From Nitrospira sp. (lineage in GTDB: Bacteria; Nitrospirota; Thermodesulfovibrionia; Thermodesulfovibrionales; SM23-35): DNA of 31,992 nucleotides. Positions 31,854 through 31,992 of the stretch are shown piece after piece (position 1 is the first letter of the stretch; every line of letters starts with the position of its first letter). The DNA lies in contig VGWZ01000001.1 in assembly GCA_016873595.1 (NCBI GenBank), positions 1 through 31,992 on the forward strand, in the 5' to 3' direction. The position numbers and the translations under genes are program-made. The notes under the pieces are model-generated. The model worked only from the letters and a program-made list of their open reading frames with translations. It searched no databases and was not told the origin of the DNA.

Positions 31854-31992
31854 AGGATGATTTCTACCTAAATTGAGCGATTCTTTTTTGCTCAGAGTTT
31901 TCATCTACTAAAATTCATCAATCTTATCGTTTTGAGGTAGTACCAACCTCTATAACGGAATTTTTTGAATCAAAAATATTACATTTTGCTTC

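Noticed and set aside
31924..31992. Open leftward frame of 22 codons ending at a TAA at 31924, cut by the window edge
   Set aside because: It could be the end of the gene upstream of thpR, but 22 codons without a stop are easily due to chance and I see no family motif.
1..31992. Search by eye for CRISPR arrays, tRNA and rRNA genes
   Set aside because: No evenly spaced direct repeats, cloverleaf-like sequence with a T-loop, or rRNA-like stretch was seen on either strand.

Overview
The window looks like a chromosomal segment of a Gram-negative, AT-rich bacterium. Many lipoproteins with lipoboxes, OmpA-like, RlpA and LemA proteins, and a type IV pilus ATPase support a diderm. The housekeeping order thpR-recA-pilT-recX-(lipoprotein)-alaS, with xerC-hslV-hslU nearby, recalls Nitrospirota (Thermodesulfovibrio-like) genomes. 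That placement is an inference from gene order, not a computed result.

Left edge (1-673): the 5' part of a leftward gene for a DUF2207-type exported membrane protein, then an AT-rich divergent control region with a good candidate promoter.

Accessory array (674-16289): sixteen rightward genes with short gaps or overlaps. It opens with a tightly coupled trio: a divergent sigma-70-family factor, a zinc-binding (HxxxCxxC) anti-sigma-like protein, and a CHAT (caspase-like) protease with a membrane anchor and a C-terminal jelly-roll-like domain. Next come CsgG-like periplasmic proteins, one with a PEGA domain. A series of zinc-ribbon proteins follows, in which ribbons are joined to coiled coils, membrane segments, an NTF2-like domain, an LppM-like lipoprotein or a TlpA-type thioredoxin. 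A divergent YidD sits among them. The array ends with small lipoproteins, a protein joining a SurA-like chaperone domain to a GspG pseudopilin domain, a CsgG-TPR-SH3 lipoprotein and an OmpA-like lipoprotein. I read it as a cell-envelope stress or assembly system under its own sigma factor, with the CHAT protease as the possible switch. This is the most novel part of the window.

Middle (16290-21617): a hairpin, a decayed lipoprotein gene, an M23 peptidase, a membrane-anchored TPR protein, a Tyr/Gly/Arg-repeat secreted protein and a poly-Gly lipoprotein (all rightward), then lemA and a glycine-zipper lipoprotein (leftward). Several hairpin terminators separate these units.

Right part (21847-31992): conserved core genes. 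xerC, hslV, hslU and rlpA run rightward. alaS, a small lipoprotein gene, recX, pilT, recA and thpR run leftward as one probable operon. Two dispersed-type repeats lie here: a palindromic element between xerC and hslV, and an AT-rich inverted repeat between hslU and rlpA that runs into the rlpA signal-peptide coding region.
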